64,000 nucleotides of DNA from assembly GCA_022844565.1 (NCBI GenBank), contig JALHLK010000004.1, positions 1 to 64,000 of the forward strand, written 5' to 3'. Position 1 is the stretch's first letter, and every line of letters begins with the position of its first letter. The notes under the pieces are model-generated. The model searched no databases, was not told the origin of the DNA, and saw only the letters and a program-made list of their open reading frames with translations. Origin of the DNA: Saprospiraceae bacterium (GTDB lineage Bacteria > Bacteroidota > Bacteroidia > Chitinophagales > Saprospiraceae). Shown here piece after piece: positions 45,622-54,764 of the stretch. The position numbers and the translations under genes are program-made.

Positions 45622-46974
45622 ATGAGATTAATATTTATTTGTATTACGTATGTCAGCATCGCTTTTAATGTGTCTTCCCAAAAGAATATTGTAAAGGCAA
45701 ATGACTCCAATACACCCCTTCATTTGGTCAAAGCTGATTATCCTGTACCATATGGTATACCAGATAAAGCGGATGTAAAGGCTGCTATCGACAGAGTGAA
45801 AAATTATTTGGAGAAATCGACACCTTTCGAAATGATCGATCAAAATGGAGGCACTATTGTAGATTTAAATAAAATTGATGCACAATCAACTTTAAAAAAA
45901 GGAGATTATCGAATAGTAAGTTACGAATGGGGCGTTACCTATGCTGCAATGCTAAAAGTAGCCCAAATCACGGGCGATCAATCCTACAAAAAATACACCA
46001 ATGATCGACTTGACTTCATTGCCAAGGTACTGCCTAATTTTACAAAACATATGGGCAAAGGAGAAGATTGGGCAGACAAAGGTCCTTTTAGAAACCTGCT
46101 TAACCCTCAAGCTTTGGATGATTGTGGAGCGATGTGCACAGCTATGATCAAGGCGACGATCGATGGGAGTAATGCCCCGTTAGGTACGCTGATCGACAAA
46201 CATATAGATTATATTCTCACCAAAGAATACAGGCTACATGACGGCACTTTGGCTAGAAATAGACCCCATCCCAATACTTTATGGCTTGATGATCTATTTA
46301 TGGGGGTGCCTGCGATAGCTTACAAAGGTAAATTGACTGGTGATGTACGTTTTTTTAATGAAGCTAGCCGTCAAGTCTTACTTTTTGAAGAAAAAATGTT
46401 TGACACTTCAAAAGGTATATTTTTTCATGGTTGGGTTCAAAGTATGGCAGATCATCCACAGTTTCATTGGGGAAGAGCCAATGGATGGGCATTATTAGCT
46501 ATCACAGAGGTATTAGACGTTTTACCCACCAATCATCCTGACAGAAATCGGATTTTACAATTGTTTCGCAATCATGTGAAAGGTTTGCAACAATATCAAT
46601 CAGGTTCTGGCTTTTGGCATCAATTATTGAATAAACATGACTCTTATTTAGAAACCTCTGCGACCGCCATATACACCTTTTGTATCGCACATGGTATTAA
46701 TGAAGGATGGATTGATAGATTGGCCTATGCACCTACAGCATTGCTTGGTTGGAATGCATTGAGTACAAAAATTAATAATCAAGGTCATGTAGAAGGCACT
46801 TGTGTTGGCACAGGAATGGCATTTGACCCTGCTTTTTATTACCATCGACCTGTGAGTTCGTTTGCAGCTCATGGATATGGCCCCACCTTGCTCGCGGGGG
46901 CGGAAATATTCAAATTGCTCAATACCAATAAATTTGAAATAAACGACAGCTCTGTTCAAATTCTAAAAAATTAG
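45622..46974 (+). CDS. GH105 unsaturated rhamnogalacturonyl hydrolase, first copy
   Basis: The 450-aa protein has a signal peptide (MRLIFICITYVSIAFNVSSQ) and an (alpha/alpha)6 barrel. Family motifs are YEWGVTYAAML, LDDCGAMC (D166-D167), TLWLDDLFMG (D223-D224) and WGRANGWALLA. GH105 enzymes hydrate and remove the 4,5-unsaturated galacturonyl group left by rhamnogalacturonan lyases. It overlaps no gene but sits 1 bp before the CE12 gene. A second, shorter GH105 follows the CE12 gene. Confidence 0.9.
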   Translation: MRLIFICITYVSIAFNVSSQKNIVKANDSNTPLHLVKADYPVPYGIPDKADVKAAIDRVKNYLEKSTPFEMIDQNGGTIVDLNKIDAQSTLKKGDYRIVSYEWGVTYAAMLKVAQITGDQSYKKYTNDRLDFIAKVLPNFTKHMGKGEDWADKGPFRNLLNPQALDDCGAMCTAMIKATIDGSNAPLGTLIDKHIDYILTKEYRLHDGTLARNRPHPNTLWLDDLFMGVPAIAYKGKLTGDVRFFNEASRQVLLFEEKMFDTSKGIFFHGWVQSMADHPQFHWGRANGWALLAITEVLDVLPTNHPDRNRILQLFRNHVKGLQQYQSGSGFWHQLLNKHDSYLETSATAIYTFCIAHGINEGWIDRLAYAPTALLGWNALSTKINNQGHVEGTCVGTGMAFDPAFYYHRPVSSFAAHGYGPTLLAGAEIFKLLNTNKFEINDSSVQILKN

Positions 46975-46975
46975 G

Positions 46976-47758
46976 ATGCCCTTAGGTAAAATAAAAATAT
47001 TAATTTTACTGTCTATTCCTCTGGTAGTAGCTTTTACTAAATCTAAACCTACTTTGCATATCATTGGTGATTCCACCGTCAAAACAGGAAGTGGTACTGG
47101 TGAAAATGATATGTGGGGGTGGGGCAGTCTATTATACAATTATATAGATACCAATAAGATAACCATCGATAATCATGCTATAGGTGGCAGAAGTAGCAGA
47201 ACTTTTATTACAGAAGGCAGATGGGATAAAGTAGTATCAAAGTTAAAAATAGGAGACTACTTGATCATCCAATTTGGTCATAATGATGAGTCTCCAATCA
47301 ATGATACCTTGCGCGCTAGAGGTACCATAAAAGGTATAGGCCACGACTATGAAGTGATAGAAAACCTTATTACCAAGAAAACAGAAACTGTTTACACCTA
47401 TGGCCATTACATGCGAAGGTATGCCAACGAAGCTAAAGCTAAAGGAGTAAAAGTAATAATTTGTTCTCCTGTGCCAAGAAACAATTTTGATACAAATGGA
47501 CAAATTAGGCGCCCTTATCCTTTCTATCAGCAATGGGCTCAGCAGATTACCACAGAGACGAAATCAGACTTTATTAACCTTCATGAATTATCAGCGAAAA
47601 TATATGAATCATTAGGAACAGATCAAGTTAAAAAGCAATACTTTACCTCTGCCGATAATACACACACCAACAAATTAGGAGCACTCTTAAATGCCCAAAA
47701 TGTAGCCGAAGGAATAAAAAATTTAAGAAAAAACAAATTAAAAAAATATCTAATATGA
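46976..47758 (+). CDS. Rhamnogalacturonan acetylesterase (CE12/SGNH)
   Basis: The 260-aa protein has an N-terminal signal (about 1-23) and the SGNH hydrolase fold: IIGDSTVKTGSGTGENDMWG (nucleophile S33), IGGRSSRTF, LIIQFGHNDE (oxyanion-hole asparagine), and ADNTHTNKLGA (D227 and H230 completing the triad). The arrangement and neighbours match RGAE, which removes acetyl groups from galacturonate of RG-I so that lyases and GH105 can act. It overlaps the next GH105 by four bases. Confidence 0.92.
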   Translation: MPLGKIKILILLSIPLVVAFTKSKPTLHIIGDSTVKTGSGTGENDMWGWGSLLYNYIDTNKITIDNHAIGGRSSRTFITEGRWDKVVSKLKIGDYLIIQFGHNDESPINDTLRARGTIKGIGHDYEVIENLITKKTETVYTYGHYMRRYANEAKAKGVKVIICSPVPRNNFDTNGQIRRPYPFYQQWAQQITTETKSDFINLHELSAKIYESLGTDQVKKQYFTSADNTHTNKLGALLNAQNVAEGIKNLRKNKLKKYLI

Positions 47759-48891
47759 TGACTTTTTTAAAAACAACAATTTATACGCTTTTATTATTAG
47801 TCTCCACACCTACCTTACTGTCAAGTCAGGCTATTCCAAAAAAGCAAAAAGTATTAAACCAAATGCTACTTGCTAATACTTACTTTATGCAAAAATGGCC
47901 CGACCCTGCTAAACCTACCGTCACCGATAAAGTAAGAACGAGTAATCTTTGGACGAGGGGAGTGTATTACGAAGGTTTTATGGAGTTGTATAAAATCACA
48001 AACGATCCCACACTCCTTCAATATGCAATCGATTGGGGTAATGGCAACAATTGGTCGCTTTGGTTTGGATCGGAATCAAGGCATGCTGATCCGATGTGCG
48101 CTGGTGAAACTTACTTAGACCTTTTTGCGATGGACCCACAACCCAAACGAATAGAAGCAATAGAAAAGGCAGTAAACGCTATGGTCAATTCTGAAAAATC
48201 TAACGATTGGACTTGGATAGATGCACTCCAAATGGCAATGCCTGTATTTGCCAAGTTCGCTGTATTGAAAAATGATATGAAATATGCAGAAAGAATGCAT
48301 GACCTCTATTTACACACTAAGAACATAGAAGGGGGTGGTTTATACAATCCAAAAGAGGGTTTATGGTGGCGAGACAAGGATTTTGTACCACCTTACAAAA
48401 CTCCAGGAGGAAAAAACTGTTATTGGTCTCGAGGTAATGGTTGGGTAGTGGCCGCTCTGGTAAGAGTGATGGATATCCTCCCTAAAGACGCTCCACAACA
48501 GGAGGAGTACAAAAAGACCTATCTTGAAATGATGAAAGCACTTATACCTCTTCAAAGAAAAGATGGATTTTGGAATGTATCTTTAACAGATGAAACTGAT
48601 TTTGGAGGGAAGGAATTGACGGGAACAGCCTTGTTTGTTTACGGAATGGCTTGGGGTATAAATAAAGGTTGGCTATCCAAAAAAGAATACCTTCCACCTA
48701 CTGTAAAAGCATGGAACGCTATGACAAAACACAGCCTTCATCCTTCTGGCAAATTGGGCTTTGTGCAAGGTACAGGTAAAGAGCCAAAAGATGGTCAGCC
48801 TGTAACCTATGATTCTACCCCCAACTTCGAAGATTTTGGATTGGGGTGCTTTTTACTAGCCGGTAGTGAGGTGTATCGATTAAAAAAGTAG
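47755..48891 (+). CDS. GH105 family hydrolase, second copy
   Basis: The 378-aa protein has a signal peptide (MMTFLKTTIYTLLLLVSTPTLLSSQ, cut after about 25) and the GH105/GH88 barrel. Motifs are LWTRGVYYEGFMELYK, HADPMCAGETYLDLF, TWIDALQMAMPVFAKF (catalytic aspartate D in WIDALQ) and YWSRGNGWVVAAL. It differs considerably from the first copy, so the two may act on different linkages or ends. Translational overlap with the CE12 gene supports a single pectin operon. Confidence 0.88.
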   Translation: MMTFLKTTIYTLLLLVSTPTLLSSQAIPKKQKVLNQMLLANTYFMQKWPDPAKPTVTDKVRTSNLWTRGVYYEGFMELYKITNDPTLLQYAIDWGNGNNWSLWFGSESRHADPMCAGETYLDLFAMDPQPKRIEAIEKAVNAMVNSEKSNDWTWIDALQMAMPVFAKFAVLKNDMKYAERMHDLYLHTKNIEGGGLYNPKEGLWWRDKDFVPPYKTPGGKNCYWSRGNGWVVAALVRVMDILPKDAPQQEEYKKTYLEMMKALIPLQRKDGFWNVSLTDETDFGGKELTGTALFVYGMAWGINKGWLSKKEYLPPTVKAWNAMTKHSLHPSGKLGFVQGTGKEPKDGQPVTYDSTPNFEDFGLGCFLLAGSEVYRLKK

Positions 48892-48936
48892 ATTTTAGGA
48901 TACATTTAAATCTGTAGAATTAATAACAATACTAAA

Positions 48937-51684
48937 ATGAGATTAAAACAAAACAACAATGCCTTTAACATGGTAAAGCTAACTACCATTATATCAATGC
49001 TATTTTTGTTTTGTTTTCAACTCAAAGCTTTCCAATTTAATGCCCCACATCATCTCAAATCTTTTGACAAAACCAACCCCATTGGTACGAATGATCAACC
49101 TTATTTTGGCTGGCGAAGTGCTGATATTCGGCCAAATGAAATACAGACAGCTTATCAAATTTTAGTTGCTTCAAGCCAAGTAAAGCTTCAGGCAAATGTG
49201 GGAGATGTATGGGATAGTGGTAAAGTTGCGTCTAGACAACAAAATTATGTTTACGCTAAAGGTCAAAAACTTTCAGCGGCCACTCAATACTATTGGAAAG
49301 TTAGGACTTGGGATAAAGCTGATAAGGCAAGTCTTTATTCTAGCTTTGCAACTTTCTCCACTGGATTACTTCAAAATGAAGATTGGTCTGATGCAAGATG
49401 GATAAAGAGGCCAACTGAAGATAAAGACGATTACACATATTATCGCAAGACATTACATTTACCCAATAAATCTATCAAAAGAGCAGTAGTTTACATTTCA
49501 GCTTCGCACAACTATGAATTGTTTATTAATGGCAACGTGGTCGGAAAAGGTTTTAATCACCATTACCCTCAATACACGTATAATCAGGCGTGGGATGTCA
49601 CTCAATATCTCAAGACAGATAGTGAAAACTTATTTTCTTGTTTTACGCACTGGTATGGAGGTGGGCAGGGTAGGGCAGCGGGAGCACCAGGTTTGCTTTT
49701 TAAAACAATCATTGAATATACAGATTCTACTGTTTCTACCATGGTTTCTGATAAAACTTGGAAATCAACACAAGCTACGCAATGGGCTACCAATCAAGCA
49801 CAGCGCAATGGTGAAGGAATAGGCCGTGTAGAAAAAATAGACAGCAGAAAGAGCATCCAAAGCTGGAATCAAGTATCTTTTAATGATAGAGAATGGTCTT
49901 CTGCTACCGAAATTGGTCCTCATCCCATCCAGCCATGGACAGGAATCCTTAGATCAGATCTTACCCGAGTAATAGAACAAGAGATCAAACCTCAATCCAT
50001 CACCCGCTCTAAAAATGGCAAATACATTATAGATCTAGGTAAAATCTATGCTGGAAATTTCAAAATTGCCTTTGATGGTGGAAATGCAGGTGATACCGTC
50101 AAAATGAAAGGTGGTTTTGTATTAAACGGTGATGGCACCGTCTCCGAGAAAGTAGATCAGCAAACAAATCTAGATTTTTCCTTCGTACTTAATGGTAAAA
50201 ATGCCATATTCAATCCTATCGTTTACCTTGGTATTCGGTTCTTACAGATAGACAATTCACCTAATGTTTTGACCAAAAATAATGTGAGTTTTGTCACCAG
50301 ACACTACGAACTTAATAAAAAGAATGCCTATTTTGAATCGTCTAACTCGATGCTCAATAAAGTATGGGAATTGATGGTACATTCATTGATGGTGGGCGTG
50401 CAGGAGGGTTTTGTAGATACACCTACAAGAGAAAAAGGTGCTTTCCTCGGAGATAGTTGGTTGCAAGCAGTACCAAGTTTGAGCGTGTTTTATGATAGAT
50501 CAATGACGCTAAGAGCCCTGAATGAGTTTTTAGATTCTCAAGATCAATATTGGCCTGATGGAAGGCTCAATGCGGTCTACCCCAACAATGATGGTGGTAG
50601 AGATATCCCTGACTACACACTTTCCTACCTTATTTGGGTTTGGGATTATTACTTGCAAACTGGCCATGAAGATTTTCTTAGATCCAACTATGCTCGGTTG
50701 AAAAAGATTGCAGATTATGCAGATGTACATACCAATAAAAATACTGGTCTTATCCAAAAATTGACAGGTGGTAAAGGGCCATACGAATTTGGAATAGTTG
50801 ATTGGCCTGCAGATATGCGGTATGGATATGATATGGCTGTTGAGTCAAGGACGGTCATTCAAGCCTATACTTATGCGGACTTTATGATCATGGCAAAAAT
50901 TGCTGATTTATTAGATATCGAAGCAGATAAATCATATTATGCCAACAAGGCAAAGCTCATCAAGCAATCCATCAACCAAAATCTAATCAATGATAAAGGC
51001 ATATACATCGATGGTTTGCACGGGGATAATTCAAAAAGTGAGCATGCATCTCAGCATGCCAATATCATGCCTTTTGCGCTAGATATCGCGCCCGACCACC
51101 TAAAAGACAACATAATCAACCAGATCAAGGCCCAGAAAATGGCCGTAGGCATGATTTGTTTGATTTGGCTACCCGAAGCACTTGGTAAGGCAAATGAAGG
51201 TCATCATCTATTCGATTTGTACACCAATACTTCTTGGAATGGCTGGGCCAAAACCATCAAGCTAGGAGGGACGGTTACTTGGGAATCATGGAATGCAAAT
51301 GAAAATAACCAGAGCCTTTCCCATCCTTGGGGAGCAGTTGGCTTATTGGGTATCCAAAATCATATACTCGGTATAAAAGCTGTAACTTCTCAACATGACC
51401 AAATTGAGATCAAACCGCTAGATTTTGGTGATAAACTTACCTATGCAAAAGGCATTTACAAAACTGACAAGGGTGATGTATTTGTACATTGGCAAAAGCA
51501 TAAAAACAAGTATATCTTAAAAATCAAGGTTCCGCACAATATCACTGCCAAGGTCTACATACCCAAATTCGAAAAATCTACCAAAGTGATCACCTTAAAT
51601 GGCAAAAAAGTTGACGGATCAGATGTTGATACACATATTTTGATTGACAATGTTGGGTCGGGCGATCATGTATTTATAAGATAA
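48937..51684 (+). CDS. Alpha-L-rhamnosidase (GH78)
   Basis: The 915-aa protein starts with a signal or short N-terminal segment (hydrophobic up to about residue 30). Modules in order: a FN3-like domain (about 45-140), a beta-sandwich Bac_rhamnosid_N domain (150-340), another sandwich, the (alpha/alpha)6 catalytic barrel and a C-terminal beta domain. The catalytic signature is DTPTREKGAFLGDSW with D494 and E499, and the second acid lies in TVTWESWN. It releases terminal L-rhamnose from RG-I or glycosides, which RhaM then equilibrates. It is the last gene of the cluster. Confidence 0.9.
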   Translation: MRLKQNNNAFNMVKLTTIISMLFLFCFQLKAFQFNAPHHLKSFDKTNPIGTNDQPYFGWRSADIRPNEIQTAYQILVASSQVKLQANVGDVWDSGKVASRQQNYVYAKGQKLSAATQYYWKVRTWDKADKASLYSSFATFSTGLLQNEDWSDARWIKRPTEDKDDYTYYRKTLHLPNKSIKRAVVYISASHNYELFINGNVVGKGFNHHYPQYTYNQAWDVTQYLKTDSENLFSCFTHWYGGGQGRAAGAPGLLFKTIIEYTDSTVSTMVSDKTWKSTQATQWATNQAQRNGEGIGRVEKIDSRKSIQSWNQVSFNDREWSSATEIGPHPIQPWTGILRSDLTRVIEQEIKPQSITRSKNGKYIIDLGKIYAGNFKIAFDGGNAGDTVKMKGGFVLNGDGTVSEKVDQQTNLDFSFVLNGKNAIFNPIVYLGIRFLQIDNSPNVLTKNNVSFVTRHYELNKKNAYFESSNSMLNKVWELMVHSLMVGVQEGFVDTPTREKGAFLGDSWLQAVPSLSVFYDRSMTLRALNEFLDSQDQYWPDGRLNAVYPNNDGGRDIPDYTLSYLIWVWDYYLQTGHEDFLRSNYARLKKIADYADVHTNKNTGLIQKLTGGKGPYEFGIVDWPADMRYGYDMAVESRTVIQAYTYADFMIMAKIADLLDIEADKSYYANKAKLIKQSINQNLINDKGIYIDGLHGDNSKSEHASQHANIMPFALDIAPDHLKDNIINQIKAQKMAVGMICLIWLPEALGKANEGHHLFDLYTNTSWNGWAKTIKLGGTVTWESWNANENNQSLSHPWGAVGLLGIQNHILGIKAVTSQHDQIEIKPLDFGDKLTYAKGIYKTDKGDVFVHWQKHKNKYILKIKVPHNITAKVYIPKFEKSTKVITLNGKKVDGSDVDTHILIDNVGSGDHVFIR

Positions 51685-51704
51685 GTCATTTTATTTATGA
51701 CTTA
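51682..51704. terminator. Hairpin between convergent GH78 and PQQ-dehydrogenase genes
   Basis: TAAGTCAT (51682-51689) pairs perfectly with ATGACTTA (51697-51704). The stem starts within the GH78 stop codon. It is AT-rich with little T-run, so a terminator role is inferred from the convergent arrangement. Confidence 0.45.
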
Positions 51705-51726
51705 CTTATTGTAAATATAAAAACAC

Positions 51727-53163
51727 CTACTTTACAGGTACCAGTTTATAAATTGCCCCCGGGTTTTCTACTGCAATGTATAAGAAACCTTGTTTGTCAA
51801 TCTGTACATCACGCATACGGCCCACACCTTTGAAAAGGAGTTCTTCATCTACCACTTTATTGTCTTTGATGATACATCTGCTAAGATAATTAAAACGTAA
51901 AGACCCAACCATTAGGTCGTTTTTCCACTTAGGATATTTATCACCTCGTACGAATGCTGTACCACTTGGAGCTATAGAAGGTATCCATACTTTTTCAGGA
52001 TTGAGCATACCTTCAATCTCTGTTTTATCAGTAAATGTTGTACCATTATAATTTATTCCGTATGAAGCCAAAGGCCACCCAAAGTTTTTTCCAGGTAAGC
52101 AAATATTTACTTCATCTCCACCTCTTGGACCGTGCTCCGAGTCCCAAATTTGGCCAGTTTCTGGGTGAATAGAAATACCTTGAGGATTGCGGTGACCATA
52201 ACTATAGATACTTTTGACAGCAGTAGGATTATTGACAAAAGGATTGTCAGCAGGGATTGAACCGTCATCATTCATCCTGTGTATTTTACCAGGATATTTT
52301 GTTAAGTCTTGAGGATTTTCTTTTTCTTTACCCCGATCGCCTATTGAAATGAATAAAAGTCCATTCTTATCAAATTCTAATCGATGACCAAAATGATGCC
52401 TTGAGGTCGAATACTCTGCTGCTTCAAAAATTTCTTTTAAGTCAGTTAGTTTATTGCCAACCAACGTACCATATACCACAGCTGTCGTGTAATTTTCTGT
52501 ACCATTAATGTCTTTCGGTTTTGTAAAACCTAGGTAAATCCTTTTGTTTACCTCAAAATTTGGATGTAATTCTACCTCCATTAGTCCACCTTGACCTACA
52601 CTCTTAAGATTAGGTAATCCTGTGATAGAGACAATTGATCCATCTGTTTTTCTAATAGAAAATGTACCTTTCTTCTCTACAAAGTACATATTTCCTGCTT
52701 TATCAAAATCCATACCCCATGGAATTTCAAGACCATAAACCATCGTGTCTAATCTGATGGTGTAATCGTTTGTTTTTACAGTGCTTGATGTTAATTTTTG
52801 AGCACCTTCAAACAAGCTTTGGTTTTCGAGCCCTTTTTGTATAAATTGTACTAAATCTGTTATCTCTTCTTTAGAAAAAGCTGCTTCATATGCCGGCATT
52901 CCTGCATCTGTAATACCAACAGCTATAGATTTATAAATTTCTTCAGTAGACTTACCGTATTTCCATTTCCTATCTACAAATGCCTGCATTTTTTCTCCGT
53001 GGCAACCTGCGCAAAACTTTTTGTAGTTTTCTGCAGCTTTCCCAAAATCATTAGAAGCTAGATCGTTGGTTGTTGATTTATCTTTGGACAGCGTAGCAGA
53101 TTTGGTGCTACAAGTGATGATCATTGGGATGATAAGTGATAAAAGAATTAGATTTCTTAACAT
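51727..53163 (-). CDS. Lipoprotein cytochrome c-PQQ-dependent sugar dehydrogenase fusion
   Basis: I take the ATG at 53163, which gives MLRNLILLSLIIPMIITC with the lipobox cysteine; an ATG seven codons upstream is in frame. A cytochrome c domain follows, with CAGCH (residues 51-55 from this start) and an axial-ligand methionine in TDAGMPAY. The rest is a soluble-glucose-dehydrogenase/Hhip-like six-bladed propeller: LEIPWGMDFDKAGNMYFVEK, QGGLMEVELHPNF, RHHFGHRLEFDKNGLLF and GRMRDVQIDKQGFLYIAV. Electrons from sugar oxidation would pass to the attached heme. Confidence 0.88.
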   Translation of the reverse strand: MLRNLILLSLIIPMIITCSTKSATLSKDKSTTNDLASNDFGKAAENYKKFCAGCHGEKMQAFVDRKWKYGKSTEEIYKSIAVGITDAGMPAYEAAFSKEEITDLVQFIQKGLENQSLFEGAQKLTSSTVKTNDYTIRLDTMVYGLEIPWGMDFDKAGNMYFVEKKGTFSIRKTDGSIVSITGLPNLKSVGQGGLMEVELHPNFEVNKRIYLGFTKPKDINGTENYTTAVVYGTLVGNKLTDLKEIFEAAEYSTSRHHFGHRLEFDKNGLLFISIGDRGKEKENPQDLTKYPGKIHRMNDDGSIPADNPFVNNPTAVKSIYSYGHRNPQGISIHPETGQIWDSEHGPRGGDEVNICLPGKNFGWPLASYGINYNGTTFTDKTEIEGMLNPEKVWIPSIAPSGTAFVRGDKYPKWKNDLMVGSLRFNYLSRCIIKDNKVVDEELLFKGVGRMRDVQIDKQGFLYIAVENPGAIYKLVPVK

Positions 53164-53459
53164 GACGTTTGATTTATGCGACAAATGTAACCAGAATTTA
53201 AAGATTTTGTCTGATTATGTGAGGCAAAAATTTAATATTTAGGGACATGGCATGTAATTTTATACAAATGAAACACATAATATTAACGTATAACACCCCA
53301 AATAATTGGTCTACAACATTTTAAAACAAGTGATATTTCTTTTTTTAAGTTATAATTCTCAACATTTGAAAATTTACAACATTTGAACATTTGAACATTG
53401 AAAATATGTATGAAACTTCAGTAAATTATTAATAGACTTAAAGTTGCATATTTGTGTCT

Positions 53460-53900
53460 TTATTCACCCCGTAGCCCACTATCCTGATTTCTGGCCCATT
53501 CCAATACAAATTTCATGGTATTAATAATGGCAAGAAAAATAATATAGCCGGCTCCTAATACGATAAATAACCATCTAAAGCTTCCTGATTCATCCATTGT
53601 TTTTTCGCTTAAATACTGAGATAATACAATACCTAAGAATGATAAAATTAAAAAAGTAAATAAGGAGTCCCTCACATATTTTGCGTTGGTTTCAGATCGA
53701 AGACTTAGTAGACAGTTAGCCACAATATAGAATAAAACCATTGCAATACAGTTTGTCCAAATCGAAGTTGCAAAAGTAGGACTGCTTTTAGAAGTAGAGA
53801 TTAAAACCACATCAAATATGAGAATTAACACCAACGCCACAATTCCTTGGTAATAAGGAGAAATGCTTTTTGGCTTTGGGAGCGTGTTTACTTCGGTCAT
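53460..53900 (-). CDS. Four-helix membrane protein of unknown function
   Basis: The 146-aa protein has four hydrophobic segments (IVALVLILIFDVVLIS, WTNCIAMVLFYIVANCLL, DSLFTFLILSFLGIVLSQYL and WLFIVLGAGYIIFLAIINTM), typical of small integral membrane proteins. I do not recognise a family. It stands alone, with about 300 bp on either side. Confidence 0.7.
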   Translation of the reverse strand: MTEVNTLPKPKSISPYYQGIVALVLILIFDVVLISTSKSSPTFATSIWTNCIAMVLFYIVANCLLSLRSETNAKYVRDSLFTFLILSFLGIVLSQYLSEKTMDESGSFRWLFIVLGAGYIIFLAIINTMKFVLEWARNQDSGLRGE

Positions 53901-54271
53901 ATTTTACTGTTTAAATATAATTTTACGCTATGATAACATAAATTGCTGAACACAGTTTAATATTAATGCTATTTTTTCATTTTCCTTTATTCTTACAAGT
54001 ATACTTACTTTGGTGCTACTGCTTATTTAATGGGAAGATCATTTTGAATAATTTAAAGGGTAGAACCATTTTTTAAAGCTAATAGCTAACTGCCCAAGGA
54101 CCTCAAGGCTATTAGCTTAAATCCATTATCCTTTTATTGCACTAGAATCTTAATTTTGATAATCATACCAACATTTATTTGATTTGATATAAAATATTTA
54201 ATTATTTTAGATTATTTTTGATTTTTATTAAAAATATCGACGATTCTTGCTTAAAATTCAAATTGAGATCA
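53901..54271. other. Divergent spacer upstream of the Lrp-like gene
   Basis: This region separates two divergent genes and is AT-rich. It contains AGCTAATAGCTAACTGCC and, inverted, AAGGCTATTAGCTTAAAT (about 54079-54115), the same word family as at 2955 and 22862. No gene or clear promoter consensus was identified. Confidence 0.4.
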
Positions 54272-54748
54272 ATGAAAAAAAGTGTTTTTGATCAGTTAGA
54301 TGATCTTGATCAAAAGATTCTAACTATTCTATTACAAGATGGTCGAACACCATATGCTGAAATAGGTAAGTTGCTACACGTATCACCTGGTACTGTGCAC
54401 GTACGAATAAAAAAACTTACAGAATTAGGTGTGATTATTGGCAATCACATTGAGGTTGACTACAAATTATTGGGTTACGATATTTGTTCCTTTTTAGGAA
54501 TCTACCTAGAAAAGTCATCATATTACGACAAAGTTGCAAACGAACTTAAAAAATTGCCCGAGGTAGTAAGTGCTCATTATACCACTGGAAATTATTCTAT
54601 TTTTGCTAAACTAATTTGTAAAGATACACAGCACTTACGAGATATACTTTCTAATAAAATTCAGTCAATAGAAGGCATCCAACGCACAGAAACATTTATA
54701 TCTCTAGAAGAAACCATTGAGCGCCCTCTAATGCTTGTAGAAATATAG
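54272..54748 (+). CDS. Lrp/AsnC-family transcriptional regulator
   Basis: I choose the ATG at 54272 because it gives the family's standard start (FDQLDDLDQKILTILLQDGR). The 158-aa protein has an N-terminal helix-turn-helix (YAEIGKLLHVSPGTVHVRIK, about 27-46) and a C-terminal RAM effector domain (VVSAHYTTGNYSIFAKLICK). It converges with arginine deiminase, 16 bp apart, but need not regulate it. Effector unknown. Confidence 0.9.
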   Translation: MKKSVFDQLDDLDQKILTILLQDGRTPYAEIGKLLHVSPGTVHVRIKKLTELGVIIGNHIEVDYKLLGYDICSFLGIYLEKSSYYDKVANELKKLPEVVSAHYTTGNYSIFAKLICKDTQHLRDILSNKIQSIEGIQRTETFISLEETIERPLMLVEI

Positions 54749-54764
54749 AGAATAAATTTAGATA

